Shown one piece after another: positions 1 through 9,785 of a DNA stretch of 64,000 bases. This stretch comes from Mermis nigrescens. Taxonomy: Eukaryota; Nematoda; Enoplea; Mermithida; Mermithidae. Position 1 is the first letter of the stretch, and each line of letters opens with the position of its first letter. The translations under genes were made by a program, and so were the position numbers. The stretch covers positions 19,279,735 through 19,343,734 of the forward strand of contig JAVLUZ010000142.1 of NCBI GenBank assembly GCA_036768485.1, written 5' to 3'. Under the pieces are notes generated by a model that worked only from the letters and a program-made list of their open reading frames with translations, did not search any database and was not told the origin of the DNA.

Positions 1-235
1 TGTACATACACGTTTAATGACCACTAAGCTTTCTAGCCCCCGAACCGAGATTTGCAATGCGCTAAAATTATATACATACACCGCTAAGCTTTATAGCCCC
101 CGGATCGAGATTTGCATTGCACTAAAATTATGTACATACAAGTTTATTGACCACTAAGCTTTATGATTCCGGATCAGGATTATCAGATAATTCAATTTTG
201 TTGCATCGTGCTAAAATTATGTACGCGTGATGCTT
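1..235. repeat. Left subterminal tandem repeats of the palindrome
   Basis: About three units of a 60-90 bp repeat, each with the core CTAAGCTTTATAGCCCCCGG, then GAGATTTGCAATGCGCTAAA and a TATGTACATACA-like end. They mirror the array at 7654-7945. The array runs off the left edge of the window. Confidence 0.85.
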
Positions 236-693
236 ACGACTAATTATCTGCGCAACCCCCAATTAGGATGAAAATTAAAATTATTGGCATGTAAATCTAA
301 ACCCCCAAGAATCGGTAGACTCCCAGAACGTGCGAAAAATGTTCATAAGGTCAAAAAGCACAAATAACACAAATTTAAATTACAATGAATAGAAATGCAT
401 TAAATAACGCCTGATTTGTAAAAGAAAATTAGAGTCCGCGAATTTAATTATTTAATCACTGTGTAGGATAACGCTAAATATGCGCGCATGTAATATCTAA
501 ATATATACATTTTTAGTCTATTGATTTAAATATATATATTGGTTCATTGCTCTACGTACATAAAATAAGTAAAAATCAGCGAATAATAACAACATTTTTA
601 CGCGGAGTAATAAAAAAACTAATAACTATTCATCGCCTCGCTAAAATATACGAATTTAAGATTCACTACCCACTACTTATTAAGCAACACCGA

Positions 694-1616
694 TCATTTT
701 TTAAAAGCCTCGCCGGATGTTGTAGGGATTTCAGAATCGCTAGAATCAAAACTTTGCGCGTCTTCAAGCAATTTGGGATCGTCGAACGTACCACTAGTCG
801 CAATACTTTCGAAGATATTTTCGACTGGATCGCGTATCGTTAAGATATCGTCAGGACAGTCTAGTGGCCCGACTAAAATTTGCATTTTTCGAGAAAAAAT
901 CTTTAAAACTCGTAAAATTCAACGCGCATATTTGATTATTGGTTTTAGGAAAAAATGTATCAAATTTACGTGCAAATACGTGTATATTTTCGAAGCATAA
1001 TAGTTGTATTTAGTTTTTATAATATTTAGTATATATTATTTAAAAAAATATAAATTAGCGTTATAAAACATTTATTTAATCAATAAATATATACCTTAAG
1101 CGTATCAAGTACCTTCAATGCAAAAAAATGCTTAAAAAATTTATGCTACCAAAACACAAAAAATTATAAAACAAGTGTTTTTCGAAGCTAAAAGTTTTCC
1201 TTACCTCCCAGTTTTTCGATGGCCTCCACGATTTCGCCTCGTTGGCGCTGCCACTCATAAAATTGTTCCGGCTTTAGCACAATTTCACGTCCTTTGTCCG
1301 AGTTTTTCAGGCATAAAATTTTTTTATCGAGTGTTCCTGTTTCGACCGAGGCTATCAGACCGTACGTGAGGTCAATAGGGTCAAGCCGAAAATTAAATAA
1401 TAGGGCGTTCGAAATTAACGGCGAAGCATCCACCAAATTCTGGTACTGCCGACTCATTAGATTGACCCCTTGATTCGTTGGGTATAAGGTCAATCTCGTG
1501 CCGTACTTCTTGCATATTCTGAAGCTAATATTCGCGAAGTCGTTCCAAGTAGACACTAAGCAGTAAACGTTATCCCCAAGTGTAAAATCGTAGCGCTTAT
1601 TCTGAGGCTCGTTCAT
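694..1616 (-). CDS. PC4-like DNA-binding protein, two exons (left arm copy)
   Basis: This is the mirror copy of the gene at 6262-7184. Exon 1 is 1205-1616 and exon 2 is 694-872 on the minus strand, joined by a 332-bp GT-AG intron. The predicted product is 196 residues. Exon 1 is identical in protein sequence to the right-arm copy. Exon 2 differs by at least two residues (Ser for Tyr, and Glu for Lys) near the C-terminus, so the two copies are not simply one sequence read twice. See the right-arm copy for the domain reasoning. Both copies look intact, with open frames and splice sites kept. Confidence 0.6.
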
Positions 1617-1689
1617 TTTCGAATAGTACCAGAAAAAAGCGCCAAGCGGAGTAATAATGCAAAATGGAAGTTATAGCTGAATAACATGA

Positions 1690-2010
1690 AACTTTTTTCT
1701 GTTTACTCAAAAAAACTTAAACAACGGAGCTAGGGTCATAGTTTTTAATGCACGCTACATAGAATAAGATAGATAAGAAGATCGAAAGAAACTGACGTAA
1801 TTGCGAAAAAATTTTAAGTGGTACATGATTACTTTTTTAAGCTTGCCAAGATCAAAAAGAGAAAATGTAATTTTTGTCAAAAAAAGTTTAATAGGTCACG
1901 CAAAAAACCTAAAAAACGGAGCTAGGGTCATGGAATGCGCGCTACATGAAATAAGATAGATAATAAGATCGAAAGAAGCTGACATAATTGCGAAAAAAGT
2001 TAAAGTGTTC
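1690..2010. repeat. Imperfect ~185-bp direct duplication inside left arm
   Basis: Two diverged copies of a unit with CGGAGCTAGGGTCAT, a GATAGATAA stretch and GATCGAAAGAA..TGACGTAATT lie in tandem. The mirror pair is in the right arm. They sit upstream of the PC4-like gene and may be its regulatory region; that role is inference. Confidence 0.7.
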
Positions 2011-2734
2011 ATTAGTTTCTTCAAAAGCATTGATGCTTCAGGCAGTTTTCAAATTTCATAAACAAGGTCATGTTGACTCAAAATCGTGAGGCAACCGTTG
2101 TAATTTTGGAAAACGAGCTAAACGTTGACACATTATTAGCTGTTTCATTGTCTCTTTATTTAGTAGATAAGAAATAATGTATCAATGCCTGCATGCGTCG
2201 CGTTCACTATAGCAGTACAAATAAGCGATGGTAGCTATATTTGCAGAAAAAATGATGAATTAAAAATTGCATGCATTTATACGAGCGATAAAATGCAGCT
2301 CTAAATCAATACGAGCTATATCTAGTCTAGTACTGCATTTTTCTCGAAGGATTATCAAGGCCCGTTAAGAAAACAGTATTTTCTTTGGTAAAATTCCCAA
2401 TCGCCTTAAGCTAAGCGTTTTAACAACGAAATTTGAGGAAGACGAATTTTTACTAATAACTTTGTCATTGGAAGATGTAGTATGCTTCTTCAGCAGGGGG
2501 CCATCAATATAATAAAAATAAACAAAATACGAATTAAGGCAATTAATACAAAGAAATTGTGAACGTCATGCTTGTAAAGTAGTAAATAGGGCATAATTTT
2601 TATTCAAAATAGTGCCTGTTCACTAATTCATCAAGAGGCGCGTAAGCACACAAGGGCAGCGATCAAATTCTGGGGGTTCTGCTTAAGGCATAAGAAAATA
2701 CAAAAAAATAACTGCCCGCACTGTGTACCGCCCA

Positions 2735-2830
2735 GCTACCGAGTGTGCGTAAGTGAGCAGTGCACTGTGCAACACAGTGCAGTTTAATAATCGCACATTG
2801 TGGCACATCAGTGCACAAAGTGGATGCAAA
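2735..2830. promoter_or_regulatory. TGTGCA/TGCACA motif cluster (left arm)
   Basis: A run of short inverted motifs: GAGCAGTGCACTGTGCAAC, CACAGTGCAG, CACATTGTGGCACATCAG, TGCACAAAG. The same CACTGTGCA core recurs at the palindrome centre (about 3845-3895). The mirror cluster is at 5048-5143. Iterated short palindromes suggest protein binding sites; the function is inferred. Confidence 0.45.
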
Positions 2831-3091
2831 GTACCTATTCTCTGGAGCTGTACCGGGTCCTAGAAGCTATTATCACTTTTAGAATGTTATCTTTTTCATG
2901 TGAATAATCTTAGGTTCATTATCATGACATTGTCACTTTCTTCACCTAGTTTTTTTACTTTTCAGCTAAGTAATGGAACATTGCACAGTAAAGTGAGTGA
3001 TACATACGATTGTGCAATCAGCCATACATTTCATAGACGCAGATATAACACCTTTTGATAATTTATCCTGTTAATCGAAAATCTTTAGCTT

Positions 3092-3784
3092 TCAATATCT
3101 TTTTAGCATATCATTGTAGTCTTGGACTGACGTTGTTTCTCGACTGTTTGGAATTTCACTCGTATCTTCATTATCTTCTTGCCTTTCTTGTAATTCATCA
3201 GACAGGATATCGGCATTTTTACTGATAAGTTTCTTGAATAGATGCTTTCGAGAATTCCACGCCATCTTAATTGCTTCAGTACCCCCAAAGTTCATCTTTG
3301 ATTTAAAAAAGTCTGCCGTTGCAGACAGTTTTGTATCTAGATCACTTTCTTCCAACGCTTTTTGCAGGAAAACATGTTCATCATAATTTTCGTAAAGCTT
3401 TGACAAAAAAGCGTTGAAGAAGGGTGGGTTGCTCAGTTTTTCAGCAGTATCTGGAATAACTGCCATGTCTCGTACAGCATTCTCCATTATTGCCCGCCAG
3501 AATTCATTCTTCCAACCACTTTTGATATCAGGCTCATCATCACTATCCGAAATATTGTCTGATCTTTCTTCGTCCTCAGAACCCTCTTGGTCTTCCTCTT
3601 TCTCCTCTATTCCTCGTTTTTCCCGTTTGCCTTCTTCCTCACCTTCTTCTTCTGAAGTGACAGTTTTGTCATCTTCTGTATCACTGTTTGCTGTATCCAT
3701 TAAGGGGTGTAATAGCTGATGATGCCTCTTTAATGTAAAATTATTTGACAATGTTTTGTTGCACAGTGTGCATAGAACAACCAT
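3092..3784 (-). CDS. C2H2 zinc-finger acidic protein (left arm copy)
   Basis: Mirror copy of the gene at 4094-4786, identical in protein sequence over the 230 codons compared. The start is the first ATG of the open frame, about 50 bp downstream of a TATA box at 3835-3841. The frame stays open upstream to about 3886 on the minus strand but has no ATG there. See the right copy for domains. Function unknown. Confidence 0.65.
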   Translation of the reverse strand: MVVLCTLCNKTLSNNFTLKRHHQLLHPLMDTANSDTEDDKTVTSEEEGEEEGKREKRGIEEKEEDQEGSEDEERSDNISDSDDEPDIKSGWKNEFWRAIMENAVRDMAVIPDTAEKLSNPPFFNAFLSKLYENYDEHVFLQKALEESDLDTKLSATADFFKSKMNFGGTEAIKMAWNSRKHLFKKLISKNADILSDELQERQEDNEDTSEIPNSRETTSVQDYNDMLKRY

Positions 3785-3834
3785 GTCTAACTCGGCCAAA
3801 GACACCAAATGACTGCCATATTCAGATCCGATGT

Positions 3835-3841
3835 TTTTATA
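3835..3841 (-). promoter_or_regulatory. TATA box of the left zinc-finger gene
   Basis: TTTATA on the plus strand reads TATAAAA on the minus strand, about 50 bp upstream of the first ATG. It mirrors the box at 4037-4043 and lies just outside the TGTGCA-rich centre. Confidence 0.5.
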
Positions 3842-3899
3842 AATACGTGTTGCACATGTGCTGCACAGTGCGCAGCACACGTGCACACTGTGAGGTAAT

Positions 3900-3978
3900 A
3901 GTGTATATATGTCTGCTAAGGATATAATGAACTATGCCAACACTAGGTCCCAACTCGCAAGCAATTGCTAGATCCTGG
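3900..3978. other. 79-bp unpaired centre of the palindrome
   Basis: The arms stop at GTGAGGTAAT (3890-3899) and resume at ATTACCTCAC (3979-3988). The bases between do not pair with each other. On both sides the arms start with CACGTGTGCTGCGCACTGTG-type short palindromes. A loop of this size would let the arms fold as a hairpin. Confidence 0.85.
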
Positions 3979-4036
3979 ATTACCTCACAGTGTGCACGTG
4001 TGCTGCGCACTGTGCAGCACATGTGCAACACGTATT

Positions 4037-4043
4037 TATAAAA
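4037..4043 (+). promoter_or_regulatory. TATA box of the right zinc-finger gene
   Basis: TATAAAA lies 51 bp before the ATG at 4094, a normal distance for a TATA promoter with a 5' leader of about 25 bases. Upstream are the TGTGCA/CACGTG motifs of the palindrome centre. Confidence 0.5.
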
Positions 4044-4093
4044 ACATCGGATCTGAATATGGCAGTCATTTGGTGTCTTTGGCCGAGTTAGAC

Positions 4094-4786
4094 ATGGTTG
4101 TTCTATGCACACTGTGCAACAAAACATTGTCAAATAATTTTACATTAAAGAGGCATCATCAGCTATTACACCCCTTAATGGATACAGCAAACAGTGATAC
4201 AGAAGATGACAAAACTGTCACTTCAGAAGAAGAAGGTGAGGAAGAAGGCAAACGGGAAAAACGAGGAATAGAGGAGAAAGAGGAAGACCAAGAGGGTTCT
4301 GAGGACGAAGAAAGATCAGACAATATTTCGGATAGTGATGATGAGCCTGATATCAAAAGTGGTTGGAAGAATGAATTCTGGCGGGCAATAATGGAGAATG
4401 CTGTACGAGACATGGCAGTTATTCCAGATACTGCTGAAAAACTGAGCAACCCACCCTTCTTCAACGCTTTTTTGTCAAAGCTTTACGAAAATTATGATGA
4501 ACATGTTTTCCTGCAAAAAGCGTTGGAAGAAAGTGATCTAGATACAAAACTGTCTGCAACGGCAGACTTTTTTAAATCAAAGATGAACTTTGGGGGTACT
4601 GAAGCAATTAAGATGGCGTGGAATTCTCGAAAGCATCTATTCAAGAAACTTATCAGTAAAAATGCCGATATCCTGTCTGATGAATTACAAGAAAGGCAAG
4701 AAGATAATGAAGATACGAGTGAAATTCCAAACAGTCGAGAAACAACGTCAGTCCAAGACTACAATGATATGCTAAAAAGATATTGA
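4094..4786 (+). CDS. C2H2 zinc-finger acidic protein (right arm copy)
   Basis: Predicted 230-residue protein of unknown function. One C2H2 finger lies at the very N-terminus (residues 4-25): C-x2-C-x12-H-x4-H, within LCTLCNKTLSNNFTLKRHH. Residues about 30-85 are extremely rich in Asp, Glu and Ser and form a long acidic stretch with a short Lys/Arg-rich island. The C-terminal 140 residues look folded and helical, with conserved-looking Trp and Phe (NEFWRAIMENAVRDM, then NPPFFNAFLSKLYENYDEHV) and end in DMLKRY. I do not recognise that part. A single finger plus acidic tail suggests a nuclear DNA-binding or activator protein; this is inference. The start is the first ATG; the open frame extends upstream into the central spacer through non-ATG codons. 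Confidence 0.65.
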   Translation: MVVLCTLCNKTLSNNFTLKRHHQLLHPLMDTANSDTEDDKTVTSEEEGEEEGKREKRGIEEKEEDQEGSEDEERSDNISDSDDEPDIKSGWKNEFWRAIMENAVRDMAVIPDTAEKLSNPPFFNAFLSKLYENYDEHVFLQKALEESDLDTKLSATADFFKSKMNFGGTEAIKMAWNSRKHLFKKLISKNADILSDELQERQEDNEDTSEIPNSRETTSVQDYNDMLKRY

Positions 4787-5047
4787 AAGCTAAAGATTTT
4801 CGATTAACAGGATAAATTATCAAAAGGTGTTATATCTGCGTCTATGAAATGTATGGCTGATTGCACAATCGTATGTATCACTCACTTTACTGTGCAATGT
4901 TCCATTACTTAGCTGAAAAGTAAAAAAACTAGGTGAAGAAAGTGACAATGTCATGATAATGAACCTAAGATTATTCACATGAAAAAGATAACATTCTAAA
5001 AGTGATAATAGCTTCTAGGACCCGGTACAGCTCCAGAGAATAGGTAC

Positions 5048-5143
5048 TTTGCATCCACTTTGTGCACTGATGTGCCACAATGTGCGATTATTAAACTGCA
5101 CTGTGTTGCACAGTGCACTGCTCACTTACGCACACTCGGTAGC
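5048..5143. promoter_or_regulatory. TGTGCA/TGCACA motif cluster (right arm)
   Basis: Mirror of the cluster at 2735-2830. It holds GTGCACTGATGTGCCACAAT, then CACTGTGTTGCACAGTGCAC. It lies downstream of the zinc-finger gene, between the two genes of the arm. Confidence 0.45.
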
Positions 5144-5867
5144 TGGGCGGTACACAGTGCGGGCAGTTATTTTTTTGTATTTTCTTATGCCTTAAGCAGA
5201 ACCCCCAGAATTTGATCGCTGCCCTTGTGTGCTTACGCGCCTCTTGATGAATTAGTGAACAGGCACTATTTTGAATAAAAATTATGCCCTATTTACTACT
5301 TTACAAGCATGACGTTCACAATTTCTTTGTATTAATTGCCTTAATTCGTATTTTGTTTATTTTTATTATATTGATGGCCCCCTGCTGAAGAAGCATACTA
5401 CATCTTCCAATGACAAAGTTATTAGTAAAAATTCGTCTTCCTCAAATTTCGTTGTTAAAACGCTTAGCTTAAGGCGATTGGGAATTTTACCAAAGAAAAT
5501 ACTGTTTTCTTAACGGGCCTTGATAATCCTTCGAGAAAAATGCAGTACTAGACTAGATATAGCTCGTATTGATTTAGAGCTGCATTTTATCGCTCGTATA
5601 AATGCATGCAATTTTTAATTCATCATTTTTTCTGCAAATATAGCTACCATCGCTTATTTGTACTGCTATAGTGAACGCGACGCATGCAGGCATTGATACA
5701 TTATTTCTTATCTACTAAATAAAGAGACAATGAAACAGCTAATAATGTGTCAACGTTTAGCTCGTTTTCCAAAATTACAACGGTTGCCTCACGATTTTGA
5801 GTCAACATGACCTTGTTTATGAAATTTGAAAACTGCCTGAAGCATCAATGCTTTTGAAGAAACTAAT

Positions 5868-6188
5868 GAACACTTTAACTTTTTTCGCAATTATGTCAGC
5901 TTCTTTCGATCTTATTATCTATCTTATTTCATGTAGCGCGCATTCCATGACCCTAGCTCCGTTTTTTAGGTTTTTTGCGTGACCTATTAAACTTTTTTTG
6001 ACAAAAATTACATTTTCTCTTTTTGATCTTGGCAAGCTTAAAAAAGTAATCATGTACCACTTAAAATTTTTTCGCAATTACGTCAGTTTCTTTCGATCTT
6101 CTTATCTATCTTATTCTATGTAGCGTGCATTAAAAACTATGACCCTAGCTCCGTTGTTTAAGTTTTTTTGAGTAAACAGAAAAAAGTT
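5868..6188. repeat. Imperfect ~185-bp direct duplication inside right arm
   Basis: Two diverged tandem units, each with TTTTTTCGCAATTA..GTCAG, TTTCGATCTT, TATCTATCTTATT and ATGACCCTAGCTCCGTT. The second unit ends about 75 bp before the PC4-like ATG, so it may hold that gene's promoter. Confidence 0.7.
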
Positions 6189-6261
6189 TCATGTTATTCA
6201 GCTATAACTTCCATTTTGCATTATTACTCCGCTTGGCGCTTTTTTCTGGTACTATTCGAAA

Positions 6262-7184
6262 ATGAACGAGCCTCAGAATAAGCGCTACGATTTTACACTT
6301 GGGGATAACGTTTACTGCTTAGTGTCTACTTGGAACGACTTCGCGAATATTAGCTTCAGAATATGCAAGAAGTACGGCACGAGATTGACCTTATACCCAA
6401 CGAATCAAGGGGTCAATCTAATGAGTCGGCAGTACCAGAATTTGGTGGATGCTTCGCCGTTAATTTCGAACGCCCTATTATTTAATTTTCGGCTTGACCC
6501 TATTGACCTCACGTACGGTCTGATAGCCTCGGTCGAAACAGGAACACTCGATAAAAAAATTTTATGCCTGAAAAACTCGGACAAAGGACGTGAAATTGTG
6601 CTAAAGCCGGAACAATTTTATGAGTGGCAGCGCCAACGAGGCGAAATCGTGGAGGCCATCGAAAAACTGGGAGGTAAGGAAAACTTTTAGCTTCGAAAAA
6701 CACTTGTTTTATAATTTTTTGTGTTTTGGTAGCATAAATTTTTTAAGCATTTTTTTGCATTGAAGGTACTTGATACGCTTAAGGTATATATTTATTGATT
6801 AAATAAATGTTTTATAACGCTAATTTATATTTTTTTAAATAATATATACTAAATATTATAAAAACTAAATACAACTATTATGCTTCGAAAATATACACGT
6901 ATTTGCACGTAAATTTGATACATTTTTTCCTAAAACCAATAATCAAATATGCGCGTTGAATTTTACGAGTTTTAAAGATTTTTTCTCGAAAAATGCAAAT
7001 TTTAGTCGGGCCACTAGACTGTCCTGACGATATCTTAACGATACGCGATCCAGTCGAAAATATCTTCGAAAGTATTGCGACTAGTGGTACGTTCGACGAT
7101 CCCAAATTGCTTGAAGACGCGCAAAGTTTTGATTCTAGCGATTATGAAATCCCTACAACATCCGGCAAGGCTTTTAAAAAATGA
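6262..7184 (+). CDS. PC4-like DNA-binding protein, two exons (right arm copy)
   Basis: Two exons, 6262-6673 and 7006-7184, joined by a 332-bp intron (GGAG|GTAAGG ... AAATTTTAG|TC). The junction completes a Val codon and keeps the frame, giving 196 residues; without splicing the protein stops at 142. Residues about 10-60 fit the PC4/p15 pattern: beta-strand TLGDNVYCLVSTW, FANISFRICKKYG, then LYPTNQGVNLMSRQYQNL, like the family's LxPTKKGISLxxEQW core. Residues about 75-137 look like a second copy, ending REIVLKPEQFYEWQRQRGEI. PC4 proteins bind single-stranded DNA and act in transcription or replication. Exon 2 adds an acidic, Ser-rich tail with no known domain. The family call rests on motif reading only; a structural search could overturn it. 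Confidence 0.6.
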
Positions 7185-7653
7185 TCGGTGTTGCTTAATA
7201 AGTAGTGGGTAGTGAATCTTAAATTCGTATATTTTAGCGAGGCGATGAATAGTTATTAGTTTTTTTATTACTCCGCGAAAAATGTTGTTATTATTCGCTG
7301 ATTTTTACTTATTTTATGTACGTAGAGCAATGAACCAATATATATATTTAAATCAATAGACTAAAAATGTATATATTTAGATATTACATGTGCGCATATT
7401 TAGCGTTATCCTACACAGTGATTAAATAATTAAATTCGCGGACTCTAATTTTCTTTTACAAATCAGGCGTTATTTAATGCATTTCTATTCATTGTAATTT
7501 AAATTTGTGTTATTTGTGCTTTTTGACCTTATGAACATTTTTCGCACGTTCTGGGAGTCTACCGATTCTTGGGGGTTTAGATTTACATGCCAATAATTTT
7601 AATTTTCATCCTAATTGGGGGTTGCGCAAATAATTAGTCGTAAGCATCACGCG

Positions 7654-7945
7654 TACATAATTTTAGCACGATGCAACAAAATTGAATTATCTGATAATCC
7701 TGATCCGGAATCATAAAGCTTAGTGGTCAATAAACTTGTATGTACATAATTTTAGTGCAATGCAAATCTCGATCCGGGGCTATAAAGCTTAGCGGTGTAT
7801 GTATATAATTTTAGCGCATTGCAAATCTCGGTTCGGGGGCTAGAAAGCTTAGTGGCTTCGTGTACGTACATAATTTTAGCGTAATGCAAATCTCGATCCG
7901 GGTACTATAAAGCTTAGCGGTGTATGTACATAATTTTAGCGCGGT
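7654..7945. repeat. Right subterminal tandem repeats of the palindrome
   Basis: Five units start with (G)TACATAATTTTAG at about 7654, 7743, 7802, 7867 and 7927. Most continue GCAATGCAAATCTCGATCCG, then CTATAAAGCTTAGCGGTGTA. Unit lengths are 89, 59, 65 and 60 bp and the last is cut short at the element end. The array is the outer boundary of the element. Confidence 0.9.
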
Positions 7946-9530
7946 TTTTTATCCCATAATCCTCATCCACGGGTAGATTTATGGAGCCCCTTCATTTAGG
8001 GCGAGGAGAGGTGCACAGCCGATTAATGTAGGTAGCATGGCTCGCTCTGCGGGGGTATAATGACGTCAGATTGCGATCATAATACGTCATAATTTCGTAT
8101 CTAGTGCATGTGCACTTAGCAAGCATCCTTCATCATATACCCCCAGAGGGGTGTGTGTTACTACTATGTCCATAAATTATTTCTTTCTATTAAATCTTGA
8201 TTAATAAGATTTGGCGGTAAAGGACAACTCGTTTGCGACCTGTTAACTCTTTGTACCATTTATCACTGCCATAGCTGCATTTATTTAAATTTTTGCTTAG
8301 GGGCTTGTCTCGTTCTTTCGTAAAAACCCTAAATTATGCTATCTATTTTGCGTTCTTCTTAGAGGTGATTAAGACCCAGGTAAAGATAAAAGATGCTGGC
8401 ATTTCTTCAGTTTCTAGAAGACAAAAACACTCCTCAGTGTGAAATTACAAAAGAATGGTTTACGATCGTTAAAATAATGGCCTAAAATGAAGTTGTTGCC
8501 TAGAAGCTCTGGTCAACTACGCAACGTTGCGTCATTACTCATTAGTAATTTATATGCGGCTTGCGTAAGCCGTATAAAATTAAATTTTTAAATCATGTCT
8601 TGCGTAAAATTATAAGTGTTCAGTGTTCCAGTAAGTGTTTGTTGCTTATTTCAATGCTCAACGATGACATATTTTTCTTTTCAGTATTCTCATGCCATTA
8701 GGTGATTAGTTATTCAACAGCAATATGACATCAGTATAAAGAAGTGAAAGTTGACAAACATTAAAAATCATTAAGTTTTCCTCACTTTCATTTCGAGCGC
8801 ATTATGCTTTAGAGCACAGGCAACTCTTAATGCGCAGGCTTTACGATCATATAAATAGACGCTTCAGTGACTAAACTGGATACAAACTAAAAAAATTTTA
8901 AAAAAATTCATAACAAAATCTGCTTACGTTATGTACTACTTTTATAATCACATAGGTAGATACCTATTTTAGATCCCGTCCAAATAACACCCATTTTCAT
9001 TAGATTATCTTCTTCACAGGTATGGGTTTTCTAATATTTTTGAATCTAATGGCAGAAAGACTCACTTATCATGCAAATCTTTAAAAACCAGCCTTTCATG
9101 ACATCTTAGGTTCATCAAATCATTTGTTTTTGAAAGATGAATTTTGTGCGCACTATACCGAATTTGAAATGCTGTCTGAATATTTGACATAAACAGCATA
9201 ACTAACTTATTTTCAATAGGATAAGAGGAGGTCAATAGGATTTCAAAATAATCAATGCGTTTTGAAGGAATGTTAGTTTAGTGGAACAACTTTTGCATGT
9301 CAAAAAACTTGAAAGTGATCTATAGCGAAAGAGGTCTGATCCAAACTCAACTTGAAATAAACGAAAATTGAATAGATCAACATTATTTATATAAGGAATG
9401 CATTAATTAAACATTCACTGAAACAGCATTTAGAGCAAAAATTTTGAAAAAACAAAATCATTTCAAATACCAGAGTGTATTTTGTCTGGATAATCAGCGA
9501 TTTTTACTTAAGAGATCCATACTCGTAGAA
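7946..9530. other. Intergenic stretch upstream of the potassium channel gene
   Basis: No gene seen. It holds a TGACGTCA (CRE-like) site near 8063 and a second ACGTCA site about 25 bp on. Otherwise AT-rich unique-looking sequence with no strong promoter motif. It presumably includes the promoter and 5' leader of the channel gene. Confidence 0.4.
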
Positions 9531-9785
9531 ATGAGTGGAACTGCTGAAAAGCGGATAACCAAGTCGATTGTTCGCTATATTTTTATTAACGGCAGTCTTT
9601 TCATATTAGTATCCGCTTATGTTCTGGGTGGCGTGTTCTTGTTTCAAGCTCTTGAAATGGACATCACTGACAATAAAATCTACTCGTACGTAGATAAGTC
9701 GATTGAAATCGATCATTTATTGAATTCTATGCCGAACCTATTATGGTCGCTAAGGTCAAGCGAAAATTATAGCGAAATTGTTCAA
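9531..9785 (+). CDS. K2P channel exon 1
   Basis: Residues 1-85: start at ATG in GTAGAAATGAGT, M1 helix YIFINGSLFILVSAYVLGGV, then the extracellular cap region. The donor CAA|GTTAGC is weak but gives phase 0, matching exon 2. The frame stays open upstream without another ATG. Confidence 0.85.

Larger units (their letters stand above)
1..7945. mobile_element. Giant palindromic element (two ~3.9 kb inverted arms)
   Basis: Positions 1-3899 are the reverse complement of about 3979-7877, around a 79-bp unpaired spacer. Over the inner 3 kb, position x pairs with 7878-x without a gap, and I saw no mismatch in the parts I compared. Further out I noticed four substitutions (near 249, 486, 709 and 748) and two one-base indels (near 598 and 106), and the last 30 bases diverge. 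Each arm holds the same outward-facing gene pair and ends in tandem repeats. On the right the repeats stop near 7945; the left end is outside the window, so no target-site duplication can be read. I see no transposase, polymerase, integrase or capsid gene. The layout recalls foldback/Galileo-type elements, which have long terminal inverted repeats with subterminal tandem repeats, but genes inside the arms are unusual. An assembly chimera is possible but is argued against by the arm differences and the asymmetric spacer. Confidence 0.9.

Noticed and set aside
1..7945. Palindrome as a Polinton/Maverick or an integrated DNA virus
   Set aside because: No DNA polymerase B, integrase, packaging ATPase, protease or capsid gene is present in the window; PC4-like and zinc-finger genes alone are not enough.
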